A stretch of 64,000 bases of DNA from Candidatus Bathyarchaeota archaeon (GCA_003141855.1 PLNS01000015.1:1-64000), one strand, 5' to 3'. Shown: positions 1-7,830, counted from the first letter of the stretch. Program-made: numbers and translations. Notes: generated by a model not told the origin, from the letters alone.

Positions 1-31
1 GAACCTCTATTAGGATCCAAATATGTTCGCC

Positions 32-319
32 TCAACTCGATTTCTGAGAAATCAGAATGCCCGTTATTGTTCCCGCCAAGCCCGTGATGGCGGCGAAGAC
101 TTCGCTGTTCCACGTGCCCAGCAAAGCTAAATTCGCAATCTCAATCGCCGACAAACAAAACGTGAATGCAATGGCGAATTTGGTGCCCAAAACCAAACGC
201 TCGTCAGGCAGAACCTCCTGCGCCTCCGCATTTTCCTTCAGGGCGGTTTTGTCGGTTATTCGTCGCGTTAGCGCTTTTTTTACAAAGTCGGTCAATGGTT
301 GCGCACCTTCCGTTGGCAT
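32..319 (-). CDS. Small two-helix membrane protein, holin-like
   Basis: A 95-residue protein starting at the ATG at 319. Two hydrophobic segments lie at about residues 44-68 and 73-91, after a charged N-terminal half, and the tail is short (SQKSS). The size and two-helix layout resemble small phage holins, but I see no family-specific motif, so function is not assigned. The start overlaps the last 28 bases of the upstream gene in another frame, which suggests translational coupling. It lies 8.6 kb from the viral structural genes, so membership in that element is only a possibility. Confidence 0.55.
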   Translation of the reverse strand: MPTEGAQPLTDFVKKALTRRITDKTALKENAEAQEVLPDERLVLGTKFAIAFTFCLSAIEIANLALLGTWNSEVFAAITGLAGTITGILISQKSS

Positions 320-690
320 CTGGAGCGGTTGAATGTGGTTTTTTCGTTTTTGTTTTTTTCGTTGATGGTGAAGCTGTTGAGCAAAACCTTGGCTTCTTCC
401 GCGCCGACGTGACCCTTCTCCACCACGACTGCGCTGGTCGCCCACGGCAGTGGCACCGCCGTATAGTCGATGTCGAATAACCCGTCGCTGTAGCGGAAAG
501 CGTTCTGAGCCAAAATCACGTGCTCGCGCCGCTTGCCCAAAACGCCGATAAAGACGCCCCAGCTTTTGACGGGCACGTCGATGCCGCTTAAGCCGTTGCT
601 CAGGCTCTTGCCGATGCTGGCGTCGCACCACTCAACGCAGACTAAATCGCCTGCAACTAAACTCTTAACCTGACTGATTACTTCCTTCAT
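292..690 (-). CDS. Conserved-looking protein of unknown function
   Basis: A 132-residue soluble protein. The N-terminal about 110 residues look like a compact alternating beta/alpha domain (for example VAGDLVCVEWCDAS and KSWGVFIGVLGKRREHVILA, as in small beta-barrels). The last about 22 residues are Lys/Asn/Arg-rich. A purine-rich stretch (GAGGAAAGAAGGG on the minus strand) lies just before the ATG, and a TATA-like sequence lies near 725-737. The gene overlaps the following two-helix membrane protein gene by 28 bases. I do not recognise the family. Confidence 0.6.
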   Translation of the reverse strand: MKEVISQVKSLVAGDLVCVEWCDASIGKSLSNGLSGIDVPVKSWGVFIGVLGKRREHVILAQNAFRYSDGLFDIDYTAVPLPWATSAVVVEKGHVGAEEAKVLLNSFTINEKNKNEKTTFNRSRCQRKVRNH

Positions 691-751
691 CCCTTCTTTC
701 CTCGAAAAAGCACTGGGCTAGTCGGGAATATAAATACTCACGAAATTCACC

Positions 752-826
752 AATTTGGAAATTTATCAATTTACAAATTGCGAAATATCAAACTTGGGCG
801 TTGAAATCAGCAAAGTTTTATATTAT
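752..826. promoter_or_regulatory. AT-rich inverted repeats and TATA box between divergent genes
   Basis: The space between the divergent genes at 690 and 881 holds two adjacent short palindromes: AATTTGGAAATT at 752-763 and the near-palindrome CAATTTACAAATTG at 767-780. A TATA-like TTTTATATTA at 817-826 sits about 55-65 bases before the ATG at 881. The layout fits an operator next to a promoter. This is inferred from symmetry alone. Confidence 0.35.
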
Positions 827-880
827 TAAATAATTCAAAAAATGACTGTGAATTAAAAATTATGCTTAGGTTGATTCGAT

Positions 881-1855
881 ATGCTGAGTCTGGTTACATC
901 TGAAAAAGAAATTAGAAAAGCGCAACATCTGCTCAGCCAGACGATTACGTCTTCGGCCGATAAACATGGCGAAATCTCAGTCGGAGGCAAAGGATGGAAT
1001 CAAAGAGCCCGACTTGTTTATTGGAATGCCATTTATGACTTTTGGTGGACTACAAGAGAAGAAACAGATAGGTATTGGAACTCTTTCGGTTTAGGTGAAC
1101 CCAGATGGGATTCAAAATACTCGCACAATATTGTAGTAGAGATTAACTACCCTAAAGAAGGGAAGAATAACCGTCTCTCTGGCCTAATAGCGGTTGATGG
1201 TGAAAGAACTTACCTGATGCAAAGAGGTCGTATAGGTGGCGGTAGAAAAGGCATTGGGAAAACGTTGTTTTGCGATAACTTCACAGGAGAATGGCAAGAC
1301 GTATGGGATGGAGACAACTTTTCTAAAGTTGCATATGTCGGGTTATTCAAAAGCCCAAAATTTTTGGCACAACTTGCAGCCTTTGTAAAGGATGTTTCGC
1401 GAATTAAGGACAATCGAATTGAAAAATTATTGCCTAAAAATATGCCACTGGAGATTTTTTCAAACGAATTTCAGGGGACAAAACGTTATCATATGCCTGA
1501 TACATTGGAACAACAATGCAATCATGGGCTAGTAATTAGTGCACTTAGGGCAGAGCTTACAAATAAGGGCTTGAAAGTAGGTAATAGAGGAAGAATCGAT
1601 CTATATACTCTTGGAAAAGACAAGGAAATCACAACATTATATGAAGCGAAAACTGATGATTCAATAAATAGCTGTTGCCATGCAATTGGGCAATTACTTT
1701 ATTATTCAAGAAGACTAAAAATTTCGCCTCGTTTGGTTGCTGTACTTCCAGATACAATCACAAGTGAAACAAGGAATATTTTTAGGGACTTACAAATTGA
1801 CGTGCTAACATATAATTGGAAAAATAACCAACCAAACTTTAAGGAATCATGGTAA
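881..1855 (+). CDS. PD-(D/E)XK nuclease-like protein, candidate defence gene
   Basis: A 324-residue protein with two regions. Residues 30-175 form a domain I do not recognise, rich in Trp, Gly and Arg (WNAIYDFWW, RGRIGGGRKGIGK). Residues 205-310 carry a PD-(D/E)XK-type pattern: D240 in GRIDLY, E255-x-K257 in YEAK, and a following helix Q271-LLYY, after a helix with HGLVISALRAEL. This is the spacing of restriction-endonuclease-fold enzymes, so DNA or RNA cleavage is the likely activity. The next gene, 71 bases downstream on the same strand, is an ApeA-like HEPN protein, and the two may form one defence unit. The N-terminal region could be a target-recognition domain. Confidence 0.6.
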   Translation: MLSLVTSEKEIRKAQHLLSQTITSSADKHGEISVGGKGWNQRARLVYWNAIYDFWWTTREETDRYWNSFGLGEPRWDSKYSHNIVVEINYPKEGKNNRLSGLIAVDGERTYLMQRGRIGGGRKGIGKTLFCDNFTGEWQDVWDGDNFSKVAYVGLFKSPKFLAQLAAFVKDVSRIKDNRIEKLLPKNMPLEIFSNEFQGTKRYHMPDTLEQQCNHGLVISALRAELTNKGLKVGNRGRIDLYTLGKDKEITTLYEAKTDDSINSCCHAIGQLLYYSRRLKISPRLVAVLPDTITSETRNIFRDLQIDVLTYNWKNNQPNFKESW

Positions 1856-1926
1856 ATTGGTAAATAATTACTTATCATCTGTACGACTATTATAGAACTA
1901 ATGGAAAATAACAGGGGATTCATTCG

Positions 1927-3366
1927 GTGTATTCAGATATTATTTCCTTTATAGATTGGGATTTCTTTAAAAGTCCTTCATCAATTGCCAAGGTATCTGA
2001 CATTGCCTCTTTTCCAGAAGGCGAAAAAGAAATAGTTTTGCAACGGGATGATGAGTACAATCTCACCGGAAAGCTATACTTTCAAGATAAAACATTCTTC
2101 CAAAAAATTCATGATGAGCGGAATAAAGAAAATGTGGCGGGCAAGGTCTATGATGGCTTTGATGTCATAGGGTCTTACAGCAATAACGCACTTATTAGTC
2201 TAAAATCATGCCGACTCGGCGGTTTGTCCTATCCAGGCGGTAAGGACTTTTTAGGTAGTGCAGATTTGAACTTCAATGAGTTAAATATTAAATTCACTGA
2301 AAAAGCCCCAACTCGTCTTAGAGAATGGTATCTCAACGGCCCAAGCCAACGCGCCTCTATTGAATCCGCCGAACAAAAAATTTTACGGCAATGTTCTAAG
2401 GAGCGATTTCTATCCAATGAAAAGTTAGACTTAGCCGAGAATTTTGGACCATGTTGCCTTTCAAAACATTACTTATGGGGAAAAAATAGTGACTATAAAT
2501 TTCTGTTAGCAAAGGTTCCGATTGAGGAATCTAAATGGTCAACTAATATACAGATTGAATATCACAAGGATTGGGGAAAAATTCCCGAACCCGACGAAAG
2601 ATTGAAAATAGAAGAACTTTGCAGTTTTGTATTTGGCAAACATTTGTTATCTTTAGGTTATACTGCTTATGACAGCGATGAAAATATTGTAGAGGTTTAT
2701 GCTCACAGCCCATGGGGACAAGACGCCAAGACTTTCTGTTCACAGCCTGAATATCCCCCAATTAGGATTCATGACTACCCGCCGGGAGATGCGGAAAAAA
2801 TCGTTAATTTTTTGTTACCAAAATATGCCGAACTAAACGAAATGCTATGTCTGCAGGAAGCTTTATGGAATTACTGGATTTCTTTTGATATTCCGGTTGG
2901 CACTAATTTACCCATAATTGCGTCTGCTTTGGAAACAATAATCGATAATTGGTATAAGTCGAAAAACACAAAAAGTCGAGGTTTCTATTTAGACCCAGAG
3001 AAGTTTGAAGAAATAATCAAAGATAATGTCCTCGATTTAAAGGGAAAGCTTGAAGGTATCGAGAATGGTCAAAAAATCATAGATAATGTACGGAGAGCAA
3101 ATGCGTTTGGCATTATGGAAAGATATCGTAAGTTTTTTGAAGAAATAGAACTGAGAATTAGTCCAGTTGAGTGGGAAGCAATCATGGGTAGACATGCTTT
3201 CGTTCATGGGCACGTCCATTTTGATACAACAGATTGGAAACAGGTGATAAGGCAAGTAAATACATTACATACACTATTTAACAGAACGCTTCTAAAAATT
3301 CTTGGATATAAATGGGATTATATTGACCGTTCTGTTGAAGGCTGGCCTGATGCTAAGTTAGGCTAA
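1927..3366 (+). CDS. ApeA-like HEPN-domain protein (abortive-infection type)
   Basis: A 479-residue protein with a GTG start. The N-terminal half is beta-rich and resembles the ApeA N-terminal domain (GKLYFQDKTFF, then repeated LxxC/GG turns). The C-terminal third is helical and ends with an R-x4-H motif, R422-HAFV-H427, inside RHAFVHGHVHF. That is the catalytic signature of HEPN ribonucleases. Known ApeA proteins are single-gene anti-phage systems thought to act by RNA cleavage. Here the gene follows a PD-(D/E)XK nuclease-like gene on the same strand. A 22-base repeat tied to the helix-hairpin-helix gene lies 35 bases past the stop. The family call rests on overall layout and the HEPN motif. 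Confidence 0.65.
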   Translation: MYSDIISFIDWDFFKSPSSIAKVSDIASFPEGEKEIVLQRDDEYNLTGKLYFQDKTFFQKIHDERNKENVAGKVYDGFDVIGSYSNNALISLKSCRLGGLSYPGGKDFLGSADLNFNELNIKFTEKAPTRLREWYLNGPSQRASIESAEQKILRQCSKERFLSNEKLDLAENFGPCCLSKHYLWGKNSDYKFLLAKVPIEESKWSTNIQIEYHKDWGKIPEPDERLKIEELCSFVFGKHLLSLGYTAYDSDENIVEVYAHSPWGQDAKTFCSQPEYPPIRIHDYPPGDAEKIVNFLLPKYAELNEMLCLQEALWNYWISFDIPVGTNLPIIASALETIIDNWYKSKNTKSRGFYLDPEKFEEIIKDNVLDLKGKLEGIENGQKIIDNVRRANAFGIMERYRKFFEEIELRISPVEWEAIMGRHAFVHGHVHFDTTDWKQVIRQVNTLHTLFNRTLLKILGYKWDYIDRSVEGWPDAKLG

Positions 3367-3400
3367 AACTTTTACTCTATTCAGTTTTGTCTTGGCTTTT

Positions 3401-3422
3401 TTGTAGAGTGCTTTGTCGATGG
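3401..3422 (-). repeat. Copy 1 of a 22-base repeat, fragment of an HhH gene 3' end
   Basis: This copy and 4504-4525 are identical over 22 bases (core GTAGAGTGCTTTGTCGATGG); a diverged copy lies at 5244-5265. Read on the minus strand it encodes TIDKALYKK, which matches the C-terminus of the intact gene at 5219-5788 (IIDKALFKK). Upstream it also encodes QLDAR, matching KLDVR of that gene, but a stop codon precedes this. It is therefore a short gene-end fragment. Confidence 0.65.
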
Positions 3423-3524
3423 TTCGGGCGTCTAATTGAAACTAATTCAAGTTACCAACAGTATGGTGTTGCATTTCACGAGTAATATAAATAATACAAT
3501 CGCAAATATTGCAGTTGACCAGCC

Positions 3525-4463
3525 ATGAGCATGCAACAAGTCCTACCACAATGTCCCGTATGCGGCTCCACAAGCGGCTACGAATTATCAGGCATAGTCG
3601 GAAAATTCGCAAAATGCTACCAGTGTCAAACAAAATGGAAACTACACCTTGAAAACCAGCAACTCATGGGCTTAGTCATGCACGAACTGCCAAAAAACGG
3701 AGCTGCACTCTATAAGGTAGCAGCCACAAACGCGCCCTTGTTCATCGAAATCGGCAAACCCCTAGCGCTGCCGTTCTGGCAAGGTCTTAGGCTTGATGGA
3801 AAAATAGACTGGGGGTTCCTGTTAGGCATGGTTGACTCCACGATCCTAAAATCCATAATAATAGAAAAATCAGAATACATCCTCAACACCTGGACAGGCA
3901 ACCGCTTAATACAGAACGACAAACCAGCAACAAGCCTAGCCCAACAAAGAATAATGCTGCAAATAGGCGCCCTCCTACTTACAAGCCGAAGACTCATCTG
4001 GCTGGAGCGGCGACAAATCGGCGTCTGGAAACCCCAAGCCACCTACCTAGTCGCACTGGATATGCCGCTGGAAAGCGTCAAGGGCATCTCAGGAGAATCT
4101 GGTGACAGCGGAAACTGGGCAACTGCAAAAAAAGTTTCAATTGTCACCAGCGACGGCGAAAAAACCTTCAACCTGCAAAGCGCCCTCCAAGAGATACTCA
4201 AGCCACAAATCGAAAGCGCCATAAGAATGCGAGCAAACGAAATAGAAACGGAAAAGAAACGCGACAAAATACACGTCATGCTTGACTTCTCCTTCCTAAA
4301 GTCAGCTATGGAGAAGGGCGGTTTGGTGATGCAGGTGCTCAAATGCCCAGAATGTGGTGCAACCGTCGAGTTTCCTAAGAGCGGCAACGAAACCAAATGC
4401 CTGCATTGTGGAAAAACAATCTATGCGCAGGACATATTCGAAAAAGTCAAGGGACTAATATAA
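3525..4463 (+). CDS. Zinc-ribbon / PH-like domain / zinc-ribbon protein
   Basis: A 312-residue cytoplasmic protein. An N-terminal zinc ribbon uses C10, C13, C31 and C34. The middle (about residues 145-235) has the beta-strand pattern of a bacterial-type PH/GRAM-like domain (LTSRRLIWLERR, then a strand-rich region and a closing helix LQEILKPQIESA). A C-terminal zinc ribbon uses C274, C277, C292 and C295. A TATA-like sequence at about 3486-3494 places transcription start close to the ATG. The gene is flanked by the two identical copies of the 22-base repeat (3401 and 4504), so it may be a unit gained or exchanged by recombination. Function unknown. Confidence 0.65.
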   Translation: MSMQQVLPQCPVCGSTSGYELSGIVGKFAKCYQCQTKWKLHLENQQLMGLVMHELPKNGAALYKVAATNAPLFIEIGKPLALPFWQGLRLDGKIDWGFLLGMVDSTILKSIIIEKSEYILNTWTGNRLIQNDKPATSLAQQRIMLQIGALLLTSRRLIWLERRQIGVWKPQATYLVALDMPLESVKGISGESGDSGNWATAKKVSIVTSDGEKTFNLQSALQEILKPQIESAIRMRANEIETEKKRDKIHVMLDFSFLKSAMEKGGLVMQVLKCPECGATVEFPKSGNETKCLHCGKTIYAQDIFEKVKGLI

Positions 4464-4492
4464 CAAAGCCATCAAAGCTACTTTGATTCGTA

Positions 4493-4660
4493 TTAGGTCC
4501 TTCTTGTAGAGTGCTTTGTCGATGGCTTTTGTTCTTTTTGCATTTTTTGGATTGATTTTTTTAGTGGTGGGATGTTGTCTTTGGTTGTTTTCCAGAGGGT
4601 TTCTGTGTCTATTCCGAAGTAGGCGTTGATTAGTTTGGTTTCATACCCGCTCTTCTTTGC
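4493..4660 (-). pseudogene. Degraded HepT (DUF86/HEPN toxin) C-terminal fragment
   Basis: On the minus strand this stretch encodes INAYFGIDTETLWKTTKDN followed by IPPLKKSIQKM, which matches the end of HepT-type (DUF86) toxins. HepT proteins have an R-x4-H-x-Y catalytic motif just before YFGID. Here the equivalent position reads KLINAYFGID, with Asn in place of His and no usable start or upstream half. It looks like a decayed toxin from an MNT-HepT toxin-antitoxin pair. The repeat copy at 4504-4525 overlaps its end in another frame. Confidence 0.5.
4504..4525 (-). repeat. Copy 2 of the 22-base repeat
   Basis: Identical over 22 bases to 3401-3422. On the minus strand it encodes AIDKALYKK, again like the C-terminus of the helix-hairpin-helix gene at 5219-5788. 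It lies 41 bases past the stop of the PH-like/zinc-ribbon gene, so the two copies bracket that gene. Confidence 0.65.
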
Positions 4661-4667
4661 CGATTGC

Positions 4668-5162
4668 TTATTCAAGATGTTTGTCTGGTGAGATGTCGCC
4701 GCTCCATTTGCAATCCCTGCAATAGGTGTCATAGAGTTCGGATGAATCAGAACGCGCTTCCAATTCTTGGTTATGTATGTTCTCGGAACCGCAGTTTGGG
4801 CATCGTTTCGGCTTCAATTCTCCTTCTTTGTACGGCTCGCTCATCGAGGCTTCCTTTCTTTTGCTTATTTGTTTCATATACTCTTTGAGTCCTGCTGAAT
4901 CCCAGTTTAGACAGATAAACTTGTTTTCAAGCAGTTCAAAAAATTCTCGCTGTGAAATCCCTAAAATCTCTGCACCTTTGCCAACTGTAAGTTTGCCTGC
5001 CTCATAGAGGCGTATTGTTCTGTCACACAAGCCCTCTTCAATTAGCTCTTCCAGTAATTTGGAGCGGTCGATGTGTTCAAGGGCGCAAACTGCCTCAACT
5101 CCACGCAGGTTTGCCGCTGATAGACGGATTGTTACAGGGGTGCTTGCTTTATCTTCAGTCAT
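4668..5162 (-). CDS. UPF0175-type antitoxin-like protein with C-terminal zinc ribbon
   Basis: A 164-residue protein. Residues 10-50 resemble a ribbon-helix-helix-like DNA-binding region (TIRLSAANLRGVEAVC, SKLLEELIEEG). Residues 53-80 match the helix-turn-helix of UPF0175 antitoxins (GKLTVGKGAEILGISQREFF). A C-terminal zinc ribbon uses C121, C124, C148 and C151. An internal Met at 107 (MSEPYKEG) begins the ribbon part, so a separate short product or a fusion of two genes is possible. It sits directly upstream of the HepT fragment. UPF0175 proteins are usually paired with PIN-domain toxins, and no such partner is intact here. Confidence 0.6.
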   Translation of the reverse strand: MTEDKASTPVTIRLSAANLRGVEAVCALEHIDRSKLLEELIEEGLCDRTIRLYEAGKLTVGKGAEILGISQREFFELLENKFICLNWDSAGLKEYMKQISKRKEASMSEPYKEGELKPKRCPNCGSENIHNQELEARSDSSELYDTYCRDCKWSGDISPDKHLE

Positions 5163-5218
5163 GCTTTTCCCTCAGCGTAAGAATATAACTTGCAATGAAT
5201 AAAAATTTTAGGAAGAAC

Positions 5219-5788
5219 TTATTTGGCTTCGTCGAAGCCTTTCTTGAACAATGCTTTGTCGATTATTCTTACGTCTAGTTTTTGTTTGGCCGCGGTTTTT
5301 CTGATGGCTTCGAGCAGTTTTAGGTAGTTTAGAGTTGATAGCATGTTTGGGGGTGGGTTGCCCAGGAGGGCTTTCCATGTGTAGGCATCAAGGATGCAAT
5401 ACTGTTTGGGATCAAAGAAGGTGAGGATTATGCTCGCTAAGACTGGGGTGACTCCTTCGAGGAGTGTTATGCAGTTCATTCGGTAGCTGTCTTCGCAGCC
5501 TGGAATGCTCAATGCTTGGTTGGATAGTCGATTAACTGTTGCCTCATCATTCCGAGTCACCAACGCTAAGGTCCGCGTCTTCTTCTCAGAATCTTCTTTA
5601 AACTTCCACTCAACAACCGCTGCCAAATCAGCCACAGTAAACGATTTGTTCTTGCGGAATTTTGCGCCGAGTTCCCGCTCCCGCTGCGCCTGCCAACCGA
5701 ACGTCTTGTCGTATTTGCGGCTCCAAGTTAGGAAATCGGCTTTGTCCACACAATCACCATTCAAAACGTAATTGTGGGTTGCTTGCAT
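5219..5788 (-). CDS. Helix-hairpin-helix DNA-glycosylase-like protein
   Basis: A 189-residue protein. Residues 107-143 contain the telling segment LLEGVTPVLASIILTFFDP, then YCILDAYTWKALLG. This is the layout of the HhH-GPD fold: a hairpin with GV-x-P/A-x-x-A, then a conserved Asp (D134) near the position of the catalytic Asp in base-excision glycosylases. No iron-sulfur Cys cluster is visible. Short HhH proteins of this type occur in archaeal genomic islands without assigned function. Its 3' end (KLDVRIIDKALFKK) recurs in diverged form at about 3370-3440 and 4480-4545, pointing to past duplication or recombination there. Confidence 0.55.
   Translation of the reverse strand: MQATHNYVLNGDCVDKADFLTWSRKYDKTFGWQAQRERELGAKFRKNKSFTVADLAAVVEWKFKEDSEKKTRTLALVTRNDEATVNRLSNQALSIPGCEDSYRMNCITLLEGVTPVLASIILTFFDPKQYCILDAYTWKALLGNPPPNMLSTLNYLKLLEAIRKTAAKQKLDVRIIDKALFKKGFDEAK
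5244..5265 (-). repeat. Copy 3 (diverged, in-gene) of the 22-base repeat
   Basis: This is the third member of the repeat set, inside the 3' end of the intact helix-hairpin-helix gene. It shares the core ATGCTTTGTCGAT pattern with the copies at 3401 and 4504 but differs at several other positions. It encodes IIDKALF on the minus strand. Confidence 0.5.
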
Positions 5789-5834
5789 TTCTGCCTTTGC
5801 CCCGAAAACAATAAAAATAAAGTAAGAGAGGGGT

Positions 5835-5960
5835 TTAGTTTTGGTCTACTAGGTGTGCTGTTCCGTCTGGACAGTAAACTTTCTCGTCTTTGCTGACTCT
5901 TCTGTAGCGTTCACTGCACATGTGCAAAAGGGTGCAGCCGTCGCAATCTCTACTCAACAC
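5835..5960 (-). CDS. Small Cys-rich protein (41 residues)
   Basis: A short reading frame starting at the GTG at 5960, with a strong ribosome-binding site (AGGAGGC) about 9 bases upstream. The protein has C6, C9, C15 and C30 in the pattern C-x2-C-x5-C-x14-C (DCDGCTLLHMC, then VYCPDGTAHLVD). Four cysteines in a 41-residue protein suggest a zinc or iron site. The clear ribosome site and the ordered motif make it a likely real gene. I do not know its function. Confidence 0.6.
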   Translation of the reverse strand: MLSRDCDGCTLLHMCSERYRRVSKDEKVYCPDGTAHLVDQN

Positions 5961-6125
5961 TTTTTTTTCGCCTCCTATGGGGCTTTGTGCATCGGTGAAA
6001 TCGGCTTATAAGCCTATGTAACATGCATGTGTATACGCGCCCTAACGTTTCGCGTTGTCAACACCGAGCAATCACACATCCTTATCTTCGCAACCGCAAA
6101 CCATTAGGATGGAGACAAAATTTTT

Positions 6126-6524
6126 ATGCAAGCACAAGTAGGAAACAACCTGTCACTCAACAAACGTTTAGCAAAAGAATGCCTCGATATGATTTTTAAC
6201 CAGCACAAACCCGCCCAAGCCGTGGCGCGGTACATCGGCGCAAACTACCGCCAGCACAACCCTAACGCGCCCGACGGACCCCAAGGCGTAATCGCTTACG
6301 CTGCAGGATACCTTAAAGCCAACCCCGAATTGCGCATGGATTTTAAACGCATAATCGCCGAAGGCGACCTCGTCGCGGTGCACAGCTTCCTAAAACCCAA
6401 CTCCTCCGATCTGGGGAGGGCAGTGGTGGATATTTTCCGAGTGCAAGACGGCAAACTCGTGGAGCATTGGGATGTGATGCAGCCCGTTCCTCTGCAAGCA
6501 GAAAACAAAAACGGCATGTTCTAA
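6126..6524 (+). CDS. SnoaL-like (NTF2-fold) protein
   Basis: A 132-residue protein with the hallmarks of the SnoaL/NTF2-like fold: an N-terminal helix (AKECLDMIF), YIGANYRQHNP, then alternating strands (MDFKRIIAEGDLVAVHSFL) and the closing DIFRVQDGKLVEHWDVMQPVP. Relatives include polyketide cyclases, isomerases and many small enzymes with unknown substrates. The substrate cannot be read from the sequence. Its end overlaps by 4 bases the end of the convergent PH-domain gene. Confidence 0.75.
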   Translation: MQAQVGNNLSLNKRLAKECLDMIFNQHKPAQAVARYIGANYRQHNPNAPDGPQGVIAYAAGYLKANPELRMDFKRIIAEGDLVAVHSFLKPNSSDLGRAVVDIFRVQDGKLVEHWDVMQPVPLQAENKNGMF

Positions 6525-7036
6525 ACGTGATTTTCCACGCGAACGATGGGTTTACCCATGATGTCGCGCATGGTATCCGCCACAGTGAAGGGCGAGCGGA
6601 CAAGCCGAAGTTTAGTTTCCCGTTCACCTTGGGAATTAACCGTTAACTCTCCGTACCCGAAGATTCTGCCTCCGACGGACTGGTAGACCAGCAAGTCCCC
6701 AAAACCCGACGGCGTAACCACAAACGAATGCAACCTGATGATGCCGCGTTTAATCTCCAAGCCGTCTTGGCGAAGCTCATAGGTGTTTGAAGCCCGAAAA
6801 ACCAAAAGTTCAAGCATGCTTATTAGCCAAATCGCGCCAAACGCCAAAAGCGTCCAAGCCCAAACTGGCAAACCCACCAAACCCGAGAAGGCTACGCCAG
6901 AATAGAGTTCAAGCCACAGAAAAAGAATCGCAACCACAATTACGGTGACTGTGCGGATGGTGGCTGCTGGAACAATCCAGGGCTTACCCGCCCAAACAAC
7001 ATCGCCGCGAACAACGCGCTTACTACTAGAAGTCAA
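6521..7036 (-). CDS. Membrane protein with bacterial PH domain
   Basis: A 171-residue protein with two membrane helices at about residues 26-48 and 54-77, followed by a cytoplasmic bPH2-type domain (NTYELRQDGLEIKRGIIRL, then a series of strands and a C-terminal helix). This is the layout of YdbS/YdbT-like proteins. Function is unknown; such proteins are thought to act at the membrane. It is convergent with the SnoaL-like gene. Confidence 0.7.
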   Translation of the reverse strand: MTSSSKRVVRGDVVWAGKPWIVPAATIRTVTVIVVAILFLWLELYSGVAFSGLVGLPVWAWTLLAFGAIWLISMLELLVFRASNTYELRQDGLEIKRGIIRLHSFVVTPSGFGDLLVYQSVGGRIFGYGELTVNSQGERETKLRLVRSPFTVADTMRDIMGKPIVRVENHV

Positions 7037-7096
7037 CTAGAACACGACCAATAGAAAATAGGCAAGTTTGGTATTTAAGCATTCAAGCCCAAAGAC

Positions 7097-7627
7097 TCAA
7101 ACACTTTCAGCGTATGGTCTTTTTTCGCCTGTTTCTTCACCGCTTCTAAATTTACTTTTGTAAATTTTTAAAATCGCTTTGATGTCTGTTTTGTCTTTGG
7201 CTGAGCGTTCAGGCGATAAAGTGGCTTTAATCATTCTGAGCTTTGCAGCGATTAAGCCTTCGGGGGATTGGAAAAAAGTGTTTAAGCCTGCAATCTTGCC
7301 TGCTCTTTTATCTAGTTTTTCGCTTGAAAAAATAACGTCTATGCAGTATGGCGATGTTGTGTCCTTGAATGTAGCGATTTTAAACTCTAACGTGAGGGCA
7401 GAGTCAATTTTGCGTTCATCAACCGCTAAGCCAGCCCTACGCAATGCAGTTATAAGTTTGGTTTTTAGGTCTGTTTCATTGCCTATGGTTACTATCACGT
7501 CAATGTCGCTGGTTGTTCTTGGAGTGCCATAAAAACTCGTAGCCAAAGCACCCGTGAAAGCGTAATCCAAGCCTGCCCCACCAAAAGCTTCAACAACCTT
7601 CTTCACAAAAGCAAAGTAAGCTTCCAC
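7097..7627 (-). CDS. Nucleotidyltransferase-fold protein, toxin-antitoxin-like
   Basis: A 176-residue protein with the polymerase-beta nucleotidyltransferase signature: an alternative of G-S-x-A (TGALATSFYG) followed by TSDIDVIV, giving D41 and D43, and a third acidic residue at D97 in YCIDVIF. The helix SPEGLIAAKLRMI is typical of AbiEii/DUF6036-like nucleotidyltransferases, which act as toxins or modifiers in two-gene systems. A conserved small gene lies 14 bases upstream on the same strand and is the likely partner. Confidence 0.7.
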   Translation of the reverse strand: MEAYFAFVKKVVEAFGGAGLDYAFTGALATSFYGTPRTTSDIDVIVTIGNETDLKTKLITALRRAGLAVDERKIDSALTLEFKIATFKDTTSPYCIDVIFSSEKLDKRAGKIAGLNTFFQSPEGLIAAKLRMIKATLSPERSAKDKTDIKAILKIYKSKFRSGEETGEKRPYAESV

Positions 7628-7641
7628 GCCATGTTTCTCCT

Positions 7642-7830
7642 TTAGCGGTTAAGTTTAGCCCACTCGAGCCTTTCCCGAAGCTTCTCCAAAAGCGCTTCAT
7701 CGCTGATTCCAGGGAACTGCTGCCTAATCCCATCCGCGCAAACACGCAAGCAACCATCGGTCATGTCTATGGCGATTAACACCTTCTGTTCAGGTTTTAA
7801 GTAGCCTAGTCGTTCCGAGTCATCTGCCAT
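7642..7830 (-). CDS. Small protein preceding the nucleotidyltransferase gene
   Basis: A 62-residue, mostly helical protein (VCADGIRQQFPGISDEALLEK and LRERLEWAK). It directly precedes the nucleotidyltransferase gene with 14 bases between them, so the two are almost certainly one transcript. Position and size fit a partner protein or antitoxin. This is inferred from context; no DNA-binding motif is visible. Confidence 0.6.
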   Translation of the reverse strand: MADDSERLGYLKPEQKVLIAIDMTDGCLRVCADGIRQQFPGISDEALLEKLRERLEWAKLNR

